The notes: a model not told the origin generated them from the sequence alone. A stretch of DNA of 64,000 nucleotides from Nectonema munidae (GCA_030549495.1 JAUIRK010000993.1:1657501-1721500); one strand, 5' to 3'; positions 1-12,025 are shown, counted from the first letter of the stretch. Program-made: numbers and translations.

Positions 1-249
1 AAGCGTATTCAGTTTCCTCTCAGATTGTCGTATGCACTCACTATCAATAAAAGTCAGGGACAAACTTTTGAAAAAGTTGGTATTTTTTTAAGAAAACCAT
101 GTTTCAGTCATCGACAACTTTATGTTGCCCTTTCAAGAGCAAGATCTTTTCAGGCCATTAAATTTCAGGTCTATCAAACACATCAACAAGGATATCACAA
201 CAATAATTTATATACAAAAAATATAGTTTACCCACAAATTTTTCATTGA
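1..249 (+). pseudogene. Helitron/PIF1-type helicase, C-terminal end (partial)
   Basis: The reading frame is open from the first base of the window to a stop at 247-249. It carries the last conserved helicase blocks of Helitron/PIF1 proteins: a '[15 protein letters not shown]' motif followed by '[11 protein letters not shown]', the usual superfamily 1B motifs near the C terminus. In Helitrons this helicase is fused to a Rep-type rolling-circle nuclease, and the pair mobilises the element. The start lies outside the window, so I cannot say whether the full gene is intact. A host PIF1 helicase is possible, but the short tail after the SRAR block and the repeat-rich context favour a Helitron. No clear Helitron 3' hairpin was identified downstream. 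Confidence 0.75.
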
Positions 250-974
250 AATGAAAAAAAAACTAAAAAAATCAATACTACACAAATATTTTTAACAAAA
301 CTAAAAATACTAAAAAAAAATGAATTCTACATAAATAAATATATCATAGGTGGATGGGGCAATACAAAGTAGAAACTTAAAATTGTAGGTAAAAATACTT
401 GAAAATACAGATAATACAAAATCGCTGTTAAAAATCAGCCCAATAGACAATTAGAAAAATCTTTAAAAAGAGTAGAAAACAGTCAAAAACATATGTAAGA
501 ATCGGAAAACACATTAATTAGATAACTAATTAGTAGTCGTAGCCAAACAGGCAACAATGAGTGTGAGATTTCTGGCTCACATGATACCCCCGCCTTTGAG
601 CGGTTAATACCTTTATGGGGGGACCTGTATTCCAGATAAACTATTTAAAATTCATTTATACATACACATACATGTAGGCAAGCGCGGAATAATAAACAAA
701 AAAATCACATTTTCAGAAATACACATGTAAAATGCAGAAATAAAAACCGCCATGTTTAGTGTATGCAGTTCACCGCAGCTTCGTGGCTTATTTTAATTGA
801 TTTTCAAATTAAATAACTCTATCCTTTTTATCGTGTTGATTTCGTTTGAAAATCAATCAAAATCTGTCAAAAATAAGAATCGTTAATTCAATAGTACTGA
901 TATTTTTTGGTTAAAATCAATCAAATTACAACTACCAAGAATCCTATTTTTCAAGCGTAGCCTAAACAAAAAAA
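250..974. other. AT-rich spacer, no gene seen
   Basis: No coding signal. It may contain the Helitron 3' flank. Around 590-640 there is a GC-richer patch with a run of C and a run of G (ccccc..gggggg) that could pair. At 930-966 a diverged copy of the sequence at 1035-1070 is seen (both contain 'agaatcctat'). Confidence 0.5.
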
Positions 975-1092
975 ACTAGCCGGTCCCGTGGTCGTTTCGA
1001 GCGAAGCGAATTTGAATTAGCAACTCAATATACACACTACCCAGAATCCTATGTTTCGAGCGAAGCGAGAAACGACCACGGGACCGGCTAGT
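975..1092. repeat. Palindromic MITE-like repeat with perfect 24-bp inverted ends
   Basis: Positions 975-998 and 1069-1092 are perfect reverse complements over 24 bp, beginning ACTAGCCGGTCCCGTGG. Inside, a TTCGAGCGAAGCGA block occurs twice (about 996-1009 and 1054-1067); the second lies in its own small hairpin (gtttc..gaaac). The GC content is far above the surroundings. This looks like a short non-autonomous foldback element; the superfamily is unknown. Confidence 0.7.
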
Positions 1093-1431
1093 GTATATAT
1101 AACTAATCGTAAAAGTGATATTAACTACTACACTTGAGTGTGAAATTTTACATGATTTTTGCAATCAATTTCAAACTAATATACCCAATTCTGGTACTGT
1201 GAATTGAATGGTCACCATATTTTTTGATGAAAATGAATTAAATTTATGAAAAAAGGTGATTTAAAATATACTTACTCATTTCAAAATTGATTTTTTTGTA
1301 AACGATAAAATAATTTTATGGTTATATACCCATTTTCAAGTATATTAATTTCAATTCTGATGTTTATTTTGTCTAAAAAATACGTCAAAAAGCGATTTAA
1401 TCGCACAAATCGTAGTTAGAATCATTTTCTT

Positions 1432-1914
1432 TCATTTTTTAAGAAAAAGAAATTGTTCTGTCAACACATCAGAGAACATTAAACAGATCTTAGACACAAT
1501 ATGCTCAGACACCATATTTAAATTACGAAGTTCTAATAAAAATAATGCAATTTCTTTTTTAAGATTTATTGTGATTTTAGGGATCTTATTTTTAATACTT
1601 GGCTCTATATCAATTCTATCGCTCGAATTTTCACAATCAATATCTCTTACTCCTTCGTTTTGATCGTCAAGTTTCGTTTTAATCTTTTTATTAGATGAAC
1701 AGTTTATTTGATTCTCAAAAAAACTTAAATGATTTCTTTTTATGTGTCTTACAAATGAGTCCACTCTTCTATACTGATAATGAAAAGCTTCAAAAATGCA
1801 ATTCAATTGAAAGTTTGAATCACTTTGATGGTTGTTGTTAGTATAATGATTCAATAATTTAGAGAAATGGCGAGTAGAATATGCACAAAATACACAATTG
1901 TGTAACATTAGCAA
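1432..1914 (-). CDS. Small C2H2 zinc-finger-like protein, 160 aa, possibly transposon-derived
   Basis: An uninterrupted 160-residue frame in an otherwise stop-rich area. The N terminus has a finger-like pattern, CVFCAYSTRHFSKLLNHYTN followed by NNH (residues about 7-29). A second pattern starts with C at about residue 39 and ends 'SFVRHIKRNH', but the second zinc-binding position appears to be F rather than C. A charged linker with acidic residues follows. The C-terminal helix (about residues 120-150, 'KEIALFLLELRNLNMVSEH') resembles a helix I recall after zinc fingers in transposon-associated proteins of other animals. No partner gene is visible beside it, so it may be the first exon of a larger gene or a solo remnant. 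Function not assigned. Confidence 0.4.
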   Translation of the reverse strand: MLMLHNCVFCAYSTRHFSKLLNHYTNNNHQSDSNFQLNCIFEAFHYQYRRVDSFVRHIKRNHLSFFENQINCSSNKKIKTKLDDQNEGVRDIDCENSSDRIDIEPSIKNKIPKITINLKKEIALFLLELRNLNMVSEHIVSKICLMFSDVLTEQFLFLKK

Positions 1915-3118
1915 ATACTAATGTAGATGTAATTAAAAAAAGTATCAATTAGGCAATCAAATAATTAAACCACAAAAATATTTAAATATAAATAATGGCA
2001 TAAAGTGGAAAAAAATAATAGTACTTTAAACAAAAATGAAGTAATATTTATTCTTGAAGCATTGCACTACTTACGTAAATATAGAATCGCTTTGTTCCAT
2101 TTGTAGAGTAAACTAGGTCGCTATAACAAGGCGCAAAAAACGAGAAAAAAAAAGAGCAAGATGTTAATTCACAACTAAAAACTTATGATCAGGGCGAGGA
2201 AAAATTGACCCAAAAAATTGGAAAAAATTGACTTTTACTCAGAGAAAAAATTGACTTTATTGACTTTTTAAAGTTTAGACTTTATTGACCTACACTCGAA
2301 AAATTGACTTTGATTAAAAATTTGAAATTAGTTCAAAAATTTTTAGACTAAACAAGTAAGGATCTTCTTCAAAGAGTTTTTGCTAAACGGAAATAAATTT
2401 TACTCGCCCTTCTTATGATATGATGAAAAGCGCAAATGCCCAAATTTTTAGCGAACAGATGCATGCGTACTGTAATGTATTGCTACGACTATATCATAAA
2501 ATGTGACTCCTTGCTTAGCTAGAATGTATCATGCAACAACGCGTGGATGATATACGATCAAATATGTTGCACTTCACACAAAGCCCATTCTTTCATTTCG
2601 AATGCTAAGGATGTGTCAAGTGTAATTTTACTAAGATCATTTGTAAATGCAGCATTTACAAGTGTTTGAAAATAGAAAACAAAGTTACTTAGAAATAATA
2701 ACTAGTTATTTTTCTCAGTGGCTGAAACAAATTAATTGCTGAAAATATTCGCCTTTTCAAGATCAGATGTCGCTGCTGTTCCGCATGGTCTTGTCACCTC
2801 AATGAGCATACTATTTGTTTTTGTTTTCTGATTGACAGATGACCAAAATTTCTTCTGATTCTCATGGTAACGTGATATAAGATTTTTTCAAAAACAATCT
2901 TTGATATGCTTGTTGCGCTTCTTTAATGGATTTGATACTTTTTTATACTTTAATAATAAAAAAAAAATTAAGAAGTTTTTTTTAAGTTTTTTTTTCTTTT
3001 CATAAGTTACTTTGCTTCATTATTAATGAATTCATCAAATTTTTCACATGTTTTTTTTAAAGGAATATACTTGTCGATAAGTAAGCTAAGTTTATTCTTA
3101 AAAATAGAGTAAAAATCA
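1915..3118. other. AT-rich spacer with a ttgac-rich patch
   Basis: No gene seen. Between about 2200 and 2310 the words 'ttgacttt' and 'ttgacc' recur several times; a diverged reverse-complement version occurs at about 14160-14300, so this is part of a dispersed repeat. Confidence 0.4.
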
Positions 3119-5092
3119 TCTAGTAGAACCTACGTTTTAGGTACCCTGATTTTATGTTCCCTGGATTTTACGTCCTCGCCAAATGATCGATGACGTCATC
3201 TTTTTGGTCATTAAATGCATTATTAATACGTTTTTTCTTTGTGATTTTATGTATTAAAAAGTTTATAAAAGTTAATAAATTATTGTCTTTCAGTTTTATT
3301 TCACTATGAGTAATTTAAAAAACGCTAATTAGATCGCAAAACAATGCATTCTAACACTGAACGTACTGTACAGTGTACTTGTTATCTCCGATGATATTCT
3401 TGTTGTTTTCGTATAATGAGCGCGCATTGTCAAACATCAAAAGATACGCGCCTTGTGAATGAATGGGGTATCAGCGAGTCGCTACACGTGTAAAGGATAT
3501 CCTCATATACAACTGTCAATTACGTCCAGGGTAGCAAATAGTCAGCTGATAACGATGTGTTACAGACACAACATTTTCGTGCAAAACGTAAACATTAACT
3601 TCACACAACTTACATGATTTAAACAATTAAGACCATGCACTTCCTGTAATTAAAATCCATTGTTTTTCTATTTTAAAATCATGGCTTCCGTGAGAAAGCG
3701 TCAAAGTGTTTCGATCAAAACTAAACTAAAGATAATTGCCGAAAAAAGGAAGTGGATGACGCAGCAGCGAAGAAAGGGCGTACCGATATCTGGACCTCTT
3801 TTACAGGAGAAAGCTCTTCTTTTTGCCAAAGAGTTATATCCCGAAGGTCACCCAAGTCTTGAGGCCAGTAACGGATGGCTAGATGGTTTTAAGAAACGCC
3901 ACGGTATCCATTCCTTATCAATGCAAGGCGAATCCTTATCAGCAGACGCTGACTCAATTGGAGCTTTCCAATCTGCGTTAAAGAGGTTAATGGAATCAGA
4001 AAATTTAACCAGAGACCAATGCTGACGAAACTGGTCTCTATTGGAAATTGATGCCCAGCCGCACCTTGGTTTTACACGGAGAGAAAATGGCAAAGAATTT
4101 CAAGAGAGCTAAAGATCGAGTTACCCTTATGGGTTGTTCGAATGCGAGCGGAACCTGTAAGATTCCATTAACATTTATTCACAAGTCAGCTAAGCCACGA
4201 TGCTTTAAAAACCAGAACATGGACCGCCTGTCAGTCGACTACTATAGTCAGAAGAACGCTTGGATGGATGTGGCAATATTCAAGAGATGATTTTTTGAGA
4301 ACTTTGTTCCCCGTGTTCGTGAATTTTGCCGAGAGAACAATGTCGAGGAAAAGATTGTTGAAAGATTTGAGAGCCCACCCTTCCGTTGAAGAACTAACGA
4401 CAGAAGACGGATCATTTTTAGTAATGTTCCTGCCGGCAAATACAACCTCCCTCATTCAACCGATGTACCAGTGTGTTTTAGAACCATTAAAAAGACGTTA
4501 TAAGAAAAACCTTCTACGTCACGTCTTGTGCAAGCTAGATACCCCGATCCCAGAGGTGATAAAACAAATCACAATTAAAGATGCGGTTTACTGGATTGCA
4601 GATGCGTGGGAAGCGGCGACACAGGAAAATCTTCAACGCTCTTGGCGAAAACTAATGGAAAATGTTGAAGAAAGAAGTGAGGATGAAAGTGTTTCAGAAG
4701 AACAGACAGAGAACCTAGACAACATGGAAGCGGATCGTAATATATTTAAAGCCATGTTTCGAGAACTTGGTTCTGGAACTAAGGATATGATGAGTGTGGA
4801 TGAGTGGCTCACCGAAGATGCCGAAGATCCCGGACACCAATGGCTCACCGACGCAGAGATAATCAGTGAAATTGATAGGGAGTCATCTGATGAAGAGAGT
4901 GAAAGTGAAGAGGAAGAAATAGTCGACCGAATTAAACCTGAGCAAGCGTTTGAAGCCCTTGGAGTTGTCGTGGATTGGTTCGAGCAAATGAAGAAAGATC
5001 CGTGCCACATCAGACAGATTCGCCGAAGGAGAGATTCCTCGCGAAAAACTTCCTCGCGAAAATTCTTAACTTTACAGTATTTAAAATTTTAA
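3119..5092 (+). mobile_element. pogo/Tigger (Tc1-mariner superfamily) DNA transposon, degenerate
   Basis: The left end is placed at about 3119-3180 because the 'AGAACCTACGTTTTAGG..' stretch followed by repeated 'gattttatgttcc' and 'gattttacgtcc' words resembles the 5' non-coding ends of Tigger elements. The transposase pseudogene occupies 3681-5092. A matching right terminal repeat was not found between 5092 and 5450, so the 3' boundary is open. Confidence 0.55.
3681..5092 (+). pseudogene. Tigger/jerky-like transposase, two frameshifts and a lost catalytic residue
   Basis: Starts with 'MASVRKRQSVSIKTKLKIIA', the CENP-B-type N-terminal helix-turn-helix, followed by the second DNA-binding domain ('NGWLDGFKKRHGI'). 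The frame breaks at 4023 and resumes with the first catalytic block 'NADETGLYWKLMP' (about 4019-4060). A second shift near 4270-4340 leads into 'LLKDLRAHPSVEEL' (second catalytic D retained) and 'NTTSLIQPMYQCV', where the expected third aspartate of the family's QPMDQ motif is Y. An acidic C-terminal region, typical of jerky-like proteins, ends at 5092. Known role of the family: cut-and-paste transposition at TA. This copy cannot be active. Confidence 0.85.
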
Positions 5093-6927
5093 TCACGACA
5101 AAAACTTTTGGCCCATATTTGGGCCCCAAAGAATAAATGGGCTATATATCTTTGAATTTCTGTGTTTGTATCAACCGAATAAAGTGTAGCTGGCAAAAAA
5201 ATCAGCGTAAAGAATAAATGATCTTGAGGTTGAATAAACCCATAGCGTATTAACCCTTTGTTGACCAATGTGGCAACAATGTCTCTTAAAGATGATATAT
5301 ATTAAGACCATGAAACAGATGTAATATAGGGATAATAAATATATCTGCTTCTTCTTCTTAAATATATACAATTACATTGAAAAAGAAAGCACACAATATT
5401 TCAAACTGTTATAAAAAGTATATGATAGAAGGATTCAGTTAAATCGTACCTCTTTAACACAGCCGAAGAAGGAGTGCTGGGAATGAAGATTTTTCTCCTT
5501 TTTATGCCGGACTCCACCAAAGAGCACCACTCTACTACTCAAGTATTGAAGGGAAATCGGAACAACTTTCTCCTCTCTAACGCGTTCATCAATACGAAGG
5601 GTGACCTTGAAATGGAAAGAAGAATCGTTGTAATAAGAGCTATTTTGCATATTCACCGAGAAAAAATTTGTTACATTAACTAAGTAAGTTAGTGAGAGTT
5701 AATTTTTTTAGTTGGAAAGTTGCACTAAAAGTTAAGTTTAATAACAATTTGAATTACTGTAAATCAAGAAATTTTCGTTGAAGTAAAATTTTTGATGTGT
5801 TCGCGTTAAAAAAAGTTTGCGTCGTGTTATTTTCGTGAGCAATCATATATTTCAAAATTATCTTCATATGTTATACTTTTTTTCCGCGAGTTAATTTCCG
5901 TGAAAATATCAGCTTACTTACCTATTATACCAACTTTTTATATTTTGTTTAAAATTTGGCAATTTTTCACTTTGAATATTTTAATCTTTTATATGCGATT
6001 GTCATCTATTTTAAACTTCTCTATACAATTACATTATTGCAAAAAAGATTACTAACTGATCAAAAATTTAAAATGTTGGATTGCACGAAGAATGAAGTAT
6101 CTTATTTTTTCTATTATATATTTTTTTCATTACTTCATTCAAGTTATTTAATTTATAGTAGATTTAATTAATTGATTTTTTATGGCTCTTCTAGACAAGC
6201 TAATTTAAAATAGAACTTTTTTGTGTTGTATTTCATATACTTTCTGTAAAATCATTTCACTCCAAAGACCTTACACATCGTAAATCCTATGTGCAGACTG
6301 AACAACGATTAAAACTAACGATAATCATAATTGTCGATAAATAAAATGCGTTAACAATTATGATCAAGTTAGCACACAAATTAGTTTTAGCCCGAAACTC
6401 TTCTTCACGCAAAATATATCTTTACTACAAATATTGATTAAACTATCAAGAGTGTTTCCAAATCAACAACATTATTCGGAATATTATTTCTTTCTGCATA
6501 TAGGAAGTGAAAATAGAAAACTTTCAAAAGTTGAATATATAATCTCTGTGAGCATTACATTTGGTCTTTATCCTCCAAATTTTAATTTTCGCCCTGATAT
6601 TACTGAAAGGCATTCTGCTTCTTGCATTACCCAAAAATATTGAATCCATTCTCAACCGATACAATGTATGGGAAAAAGCAAAAGTATTTCTGCTACTTCT
6701 TAATAGTGAGTAGAAAATTTTAACTTTTTGTGACATTAATACACAATACTATTGTAATTCGTAACTTTACACAGCTTCCCTTAGAATTTCAAAACGGCTG
6801 TTTAGACGTGGTGGGGAGGGGCACTAGCGTCTAGTAAAGAAGCATTTAAAGGATTTACATACATTTTTAAAATATACAAAGACTTTTTTTACTCGTTTCG
6901 TAAATTGACGTGATAGCGACAAAACTA
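5093..6927. other. AT-rich spacer, no convincing gene
   Basis: Short overlapping ORFs on both strands around 5435-5683 have no recognisable domain. 'tattaagaccatgaaacaga' at about 5303-5322 resembles the 3' end of the LINE at 6970, so a small LINE tail fragment may be present. Confidence 0.4.
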
Positions 6928-6969
6928 AGATTGATAAGTTGATAAGATAAGATAAGATATTTATTAAGA
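6928..6969 (-). repeat. LINE 3' tail with (GATAA)n repeat
   Basis: Read on the minus strand, 'ttaataaatatcttatc' is followed by a short TTATC tandem. This is the usual microsatellite-like tail of CR1/Jockey-type elements, immediately after the ORF stop. Confidence 0.6.
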
Positions 6970-7527
6970 CTATGAACAGATTACAACAAAACAATGTATA
7001 TATTGAAACAGATGTAGGTAACATTTAACATACAAGTTTTTTAAAGCCTTTGATAGAATAAAGTTAATGCGAAAAAAATTTATATTTGAATTATAAAATT
7101 GTGACATTTTATACTCAATAGCTTGCTTAGAATTAGAACGTTTGTACGATGGGACTATCATGTTTTCTGTGAATCTAGGTGAGCATCTTTGTTTTTCGTA
7201 ATTATACGAGATTAATTTATCGAAAGTATCAGGTAGCCAGTGACTAACGTATTTCAGTGTAAGAATTGCAAGCTTTAGTTTATATATATCAAACAGTTTT
7301 AGAGAAGAAATTTGATAGAATAACAGAGATGTATGTGCAAAGTAACTTTTGAAAAATATTAGTCTAAGTGTTTTTTTCTGAAGAGACAGTAACTTGTTGG
7401 TGGAAGAGTGACCCCAATTTACAACACTATAGTGTAAATGAGGGAGAAAAAGAGATTTGTAAAGAAGTATTAAACAGTGGGAAGAGAGAAATAATTTCGA
7501 TAAGGATTGTATTTTTGAGAAGGGAAC
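6970..7527 (-). pseudogene. CR1/Jockey-like LINE reverse transcriptase, C-terminal part (5' truncated)
   Basis: Read on the minus strand the frame is open for about 185 codons to a stop at 6970. It contains the conserved post-RT block of CR1/Jockey-type ORF2 proteins: 'LLYKSLFLPHLHYSVVNWGH', then 'LLSLQKKTLRLIFF', 'LKLFDIYKLKLA' and a C-terminal segment with 'YKRSNSKQAIEYKMSQFYN'. These are the thumb and C-terminal parts; the catalytic palm with F/YxDD is missing, as expected for a 5'-truncated retrotransposed copy. The intact frame suggests a fairly young insertion. The tail at 6928-6969 supports the orientation. Confidence 0.8.
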
Positions 7528-8599
7528 TTAAATCAGATCTTTTATGACAAAATTGGAGTAGCATTTTTTGAATTTTTCTTCAAGGGTTCAGCCGACGCCC
7601 TGAACATTTCCTCATCTATCACCGACTCTTAGGAATCTGGCAATGACGTCCAGTGTTTTGATAAGGGCCACCACCAAAAAATACTGAGCTTAACGCCATC
7701 TCTAACCTTTCAGAGTACTTGCGAATTTTTTTATACCTACAATGCGTATCCCGTTTTTATTTAAACTAGCTGTAACTGATGTATATATTTCAATTTTGTT
7801 TTAAGCTGCGTACAAATAGCAACATAGTTTGCGTAATAGAAATATACAAGTAAAATTGAAAAATATCGATTGTCTAGCTTTGTGAAATTTTTACGAATTG
7901 GCCCCAAAAATTGGGCCATCGTTGTGCAACTCCCATTACTGATTTTCGGTGAAAGCACCCATCCCCCCAAGCACCAATTGTTTGAACCATTGAGTTAGAT
8001 AACTGTTTAAGTTATTATATAACTAGTTATTTAGTTAGTTGGTTATATAAGTAGTTTTGTATAAAGTTAAAAGAGAAGTCCTTTTCCCAGTAAAGTAGTT
8101 TTGAGTGGTCAATTTATCACATCCAGATTTAGTTATACAATCATAAATTCCGGCTAAAAAGCCGATTTAGCAGCCTCAATTTTTGGCTTCATTTTAGATC
8201 CGTTTATCCGGCGATGCAGATTATTTAATAATACAGCATATACTAAGCTGATATATCATGGACGAGCATGATATCACATGCTAGACACAGATGTTTCAAA
8301 CCAAAACATCAATTATCGTATATCTCATGTATTAGTAGAGTTTTCTTCCTAAACCTTTAGGGTCTCGCGCTTCAGAAACATTTTTGGCCGCGGTCTCCTT
8401 AAAAATTTTTTTAAAATCTGTTACACTCCAAACGACAAAAACTCAGGATTAAACGCCTTAATCTTTCAAAAAAAGATTTGCTTCTAGTATTGGAACACAC
8501 ACGAAACCGTAATTAGTTTGTTCAAAAACAATTTTTCTTATGTATAAAAAAATTTACAAATTTATATGGTAGGACTTTTTATTCGAGAGTGGTGCATTT
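7528..8599. other. Spacer, no gene recognised
   Basis: Mostly AT-rich. A GC-richer patch at 7585-7700 (gccgacgccctgaac..) may be an old repeat that I cannot name. The ORF at 7761-7970 has no recognisable content. Confidence 0.4.
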
Positions 8600-8639
8600 C
8601 TTGATGCGATGCCCTTTCTGACGTTAAAGAATAAAAAAA

Positions 8640-8722
8640 ATTTATTTTGGCTACATCCTGATTCGAAGCCGAAATGTTTGGAATGAAATTGCAGGGATCT
8701 AACCGCCATGCCACCAGAATTC
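8640..8722 (-). repeat. tRNA-derived SINE head
   Basis: On the minus strand 'ggtggcatggcggttagatc' resembles an RNA polymerase III A box and 'cggcttcgaatcagg' a B box, about 45 bp apart. The sequence does not fold as a clean tRNA, so I call it a SINE head rather than a tRNA gene. Related heads occur at about 42871-42930 (minus) and 51231-51290 (plus). Confidence 0.5.
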
Positions 8723-8920
8723 ATCTTCTAGGCGCATACTAAGGAGAAACGTGATCTTGTTTATTTATCAAACAGAAGTGATATTTGTCGCTGTAGATGA
8801 GTGAGGCATATAGCATAATTAGCCATTTCAATTAAAATAGGCGCGAAATCATTGTATTTCAAAAATGTTCAAATTCTTTATGTGAGAGCTTAGTACTTAG
8901 CAGTCACGCGACTTTGTTAA

Positions 8921-9050
8921 CCCATTTAAGACCAAGCAAAGCAGACGATATCTAAAAAAACGCAGACGATTTATATTCAAAGTCATTGAAAAAAGCAGAC
9001 GAAGATGAAATTACTTATGTTCCAAAATAGGAACATTGGTCCTAAATGGG
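8921..9050. mobile_element. piggyBac-type MITE with TTAA on both sides
   Basis: 130 bp, ends CCCATTTAAGACCAA and TTGGTCCTAAATGGG (14 of 15 complementary), flanked directly by TTAA at 8917-8920 and 9051-9054. TTAA target duplication with CCC..GGG ends is the piggyBac signature. Internal words (gcagacgat, gaaattacttatgttcc) are shared in reverse orientation with the copies at 38838-39104 and partly with 37234-37362. Confidence 0.8.
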
Positions 9051-9054
9051 TTAA

Positions 9055-10560
9055 TCTCAAAACATGATACTTTTATCAAACTAAATTTCTGAATTAATTA
9101 TTATTATTATTAAAAGTTAACCCAACATAAAAAAAGTCATTCATGTTACGCTAAATGCAGAGGATTAACGAGAAGGCGGAGCTAGGCCCCTCTGAGAATA
9201 TTTCTGCACACCTTTCCCACTTGACTGAGAAAAAATATTATATATTGTTTATATTTCAACCTCTTCTCCACATCCTCTCCCCAAAAAATATTTTGGGCCC
9301 CCGTTGCTTTAAATTTGTCCCTACGTCTGCCTAAATAATAGCTATTACTTATAAAAATATATGCGCGTGTATCATATAAAAGGTAATATTATAATTTTGA
9401 AAAAATCCATGAAATGAAAAATTTCCAAATTTTGAATTTATTTTTTTTATTAAATATTATGTTAAGTTCAATATATATATTGTGTATATAAATCAGATTT
9501 ATAATTTCCATCAAAACTACGAAATATTATTTTGAACAAATATAATATTGTCTTTATATACACTCTTTACTTCTTTTTTGTATATAAATTTTCTCTTTTT
9601 TTTTCTCTGTTTATTTTTTTTAATTTTTTTAAATATTTATCTTTTTAATTGAATTGTTGTTAATGTATTTTTTCAAATTTATCAAAAATTTCGATTAAAA
9701 GCATTCCTATTTCAAATTACTGATTTTTTTTATTAGCAAACTAGATTGAATGAATCAGATGAGAAGTTGAAATAAATAAAATCTTAAATTTATCTAACTA
9801 TAAAAATATTTTGTTGCATTAAATTCTAAAAAAGTTCGAACATATTTGCGAAAAGGTGGAACGGAGGTGAAAATAGTTACCATATGGATACAGTAGAGTG
9901 CAAATGTTTTCAGCCACAGCTAATATTTTTTTCTTTACAATCTTTTGATCATTCTAATTTATTTATATTAAATAAATTCATTATAAATACCATTTAAGAA
10001 TAATTCTTTTTTCATTAATAAAAATTTCTGATTATTTTCTTTTTTAATTTATTCAAAACTATTATTTGTATATTTTATCTATTAAAATCGGTGCAAAGTT
10101 TTCGGCCATTTGTTGACTTTTCAGGTAAAAACATTTTTTTTAGAATTTTAATATAAATTTTTATCATTGTTTTTTTCTAAAATTGATTTCTTTAACGATC
10201 TTTTCTCGACGTCCTTTTTTGACTGACATACCTAAAGTATCTCTAGAATTGAGAATTAATAAATATACATATATAGTATATGATATGCTAGTCAGTTAAT
10301 TTTGGACTTAAAATATTCCAATTTTTTGACTTTATATTGAAAAATTTTTAGTTTCATGAAAAAATTATCTCGACCATAAAGTTATTTCCAATTTTTTTCA
10401 AAATTAACTCCATTTTGAATGGAAGTGTGAAAATTAATTTTTTTGATATTTTAAATTTAATTAAATCACTATTGTATTTGAAAAAAAATTCTTTTTATAT
10501 TGCTTTTTAATTTGGTATGAGGAATTTTTTGATTTAAATTGACATTATTAAAATATTTTT
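9055..10560. other. AT-rich spacer, nothing recognised
   Basis: Long runs of A and T; no ORF of note and no inverted-repeat element detected by eye. Confidence 0.4.
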
Positions 10561-10760
10561 GACTTTAATTAATAATAATAATAATAATAATCTTTATTTT
10601 TCAAAAGTATACAATAAAATGTAAAAATAAGTGCACAAAATGTGTATATTAAAGTAAATACAAACCAAAATAAGAAAGAATTATATGCAAATATAACTTT
10701 TCAAGGTTAATATCGAAGGTCAAAGCAGCCGCTAGGAGACATCAACCTGCTTGTGAAGTC
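10561..10760 (-). repeat. LINE-type 3' end with (ATT)n tail
   Basis: An (ATA/ATT)n run at about 10568-10592 followed by 'ctttatttttcaaaagtat' reads on the minus strand as an AATAAAG-then-(ATT)n tail, typical of the 3' ends of arthropod LINEs. No coding sequence was recognised beyond it. Confidence 0.4.
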
Positions 10761-12025
10761 TTGAACTATACAAAAATATTTATAGAAGCATGTGTGATTG
10801 ACTTACGGGATAACGGAAAAAGTAGGGAAGAAAATTAACTATAATAATTTTAAAAAGATTATCAAAAATAAATTTTTTTCCAGGAGATTTTTTTAGTTCA
10901 GATAAAAATTTACTTTATTACTCTTTCACTTGATGTTTATTAATTTCTATTTAAAGTGATAAAACACTTTTTATCATTTAAAGTTTTATTAAAATAGGTA
11001 AGCGAAATATAATGTGTACTACATTTATAAAAATGGCGAGGGAGTAAGATTGATGTACACACAACATGCTGAAAAACTTCCAGAGTATCACAAAAATTTC
11101 TTCTGGAAAAATTTTTAAAAAATTAAGCAAAAACAAAAGTATAGAAATTAACATTTTTTTTGTATATTTAAATACTTAATTAGTTAGGTAAAATTTTATT
11201 TAAAATTAGTGTAATTTTTATCATCTTATTTTTTTATTATATTTTTTCAGTCAAAATTATTTTGTCACATATTGCAATTTTGGGTACATCAGTAAGTTAT
11301 GCCGAAATTAGGTCAAAGTGCATTTATTCATAAAATCTTAAAATGATAGATGCTATTAAATTTTTTAAAAATTTTAAGATAAAAAAATTTCCAACTTTTC
11401 AAATAATTTTTTACATAGAATTAAAATTTCGCTCAACAATTCTCTCAATAACAACTTTCTTGTTAACTGCCACCTTACATGTTCTCTATGATACTATAGT
11501 TTAAAATAATAATAAAAAAACGAAAAAATAGAACATAAAGATATTCTTTGCAAAAACAAAGAAAAAAAAAGTATATATAAAAAAAAAGAAGTATATAAAA
11601 AAAAGATAGTACAGACTTACTTTCAACAAATTCAAGTCATTTGAGTACTAAAATATATAAATCAAATAATTAAAATAAGAACTAATGCAATTTTGAATTG
11701 AAAAATCGATTAAAAAAATTAATAACTAATTTTTTCATTCTTATAAAATCTTGGATATAGATTTTGGCGCGAAAAATTTGCTTAAAAAAACCACATTCAA
11801 TCAAGAACGAACAATCAAATCTTATTATATGTATTTATTAAAATAAACTTACTATGGAAAATTTTTTAAATATAATTTTATATTGACTTACTGACTAAAA
11901 CACAATTATGTACAAGTTATGAGATAGATGCTTAGTAGCTAATTGGCACGTTTTATTTTATCGAACGTGGTGTCAGTTTGCAAAAAGATAATCTATCAAG
12001 TTCACGCCGTTAATTGAGTTGATAG
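10761..12025. other. AT-rich spacer, nothing recognised
   Basis: No coding signal or structured repeat seen; homopolymer runs of A and T dominate. Confidence 0.4.

Noticed and set aside
3848-4093. Minus-strand ORF over the Tigger transposase
   Set aside because: It is the antisense shadow of the plus-strand transposase, which has clear family motifs.
5093-5450. Right terminal repeat of the Tigger element
   Set aside because: Searched by eye for the complement of the left-end words (gattttacg, agaacct) and found none.
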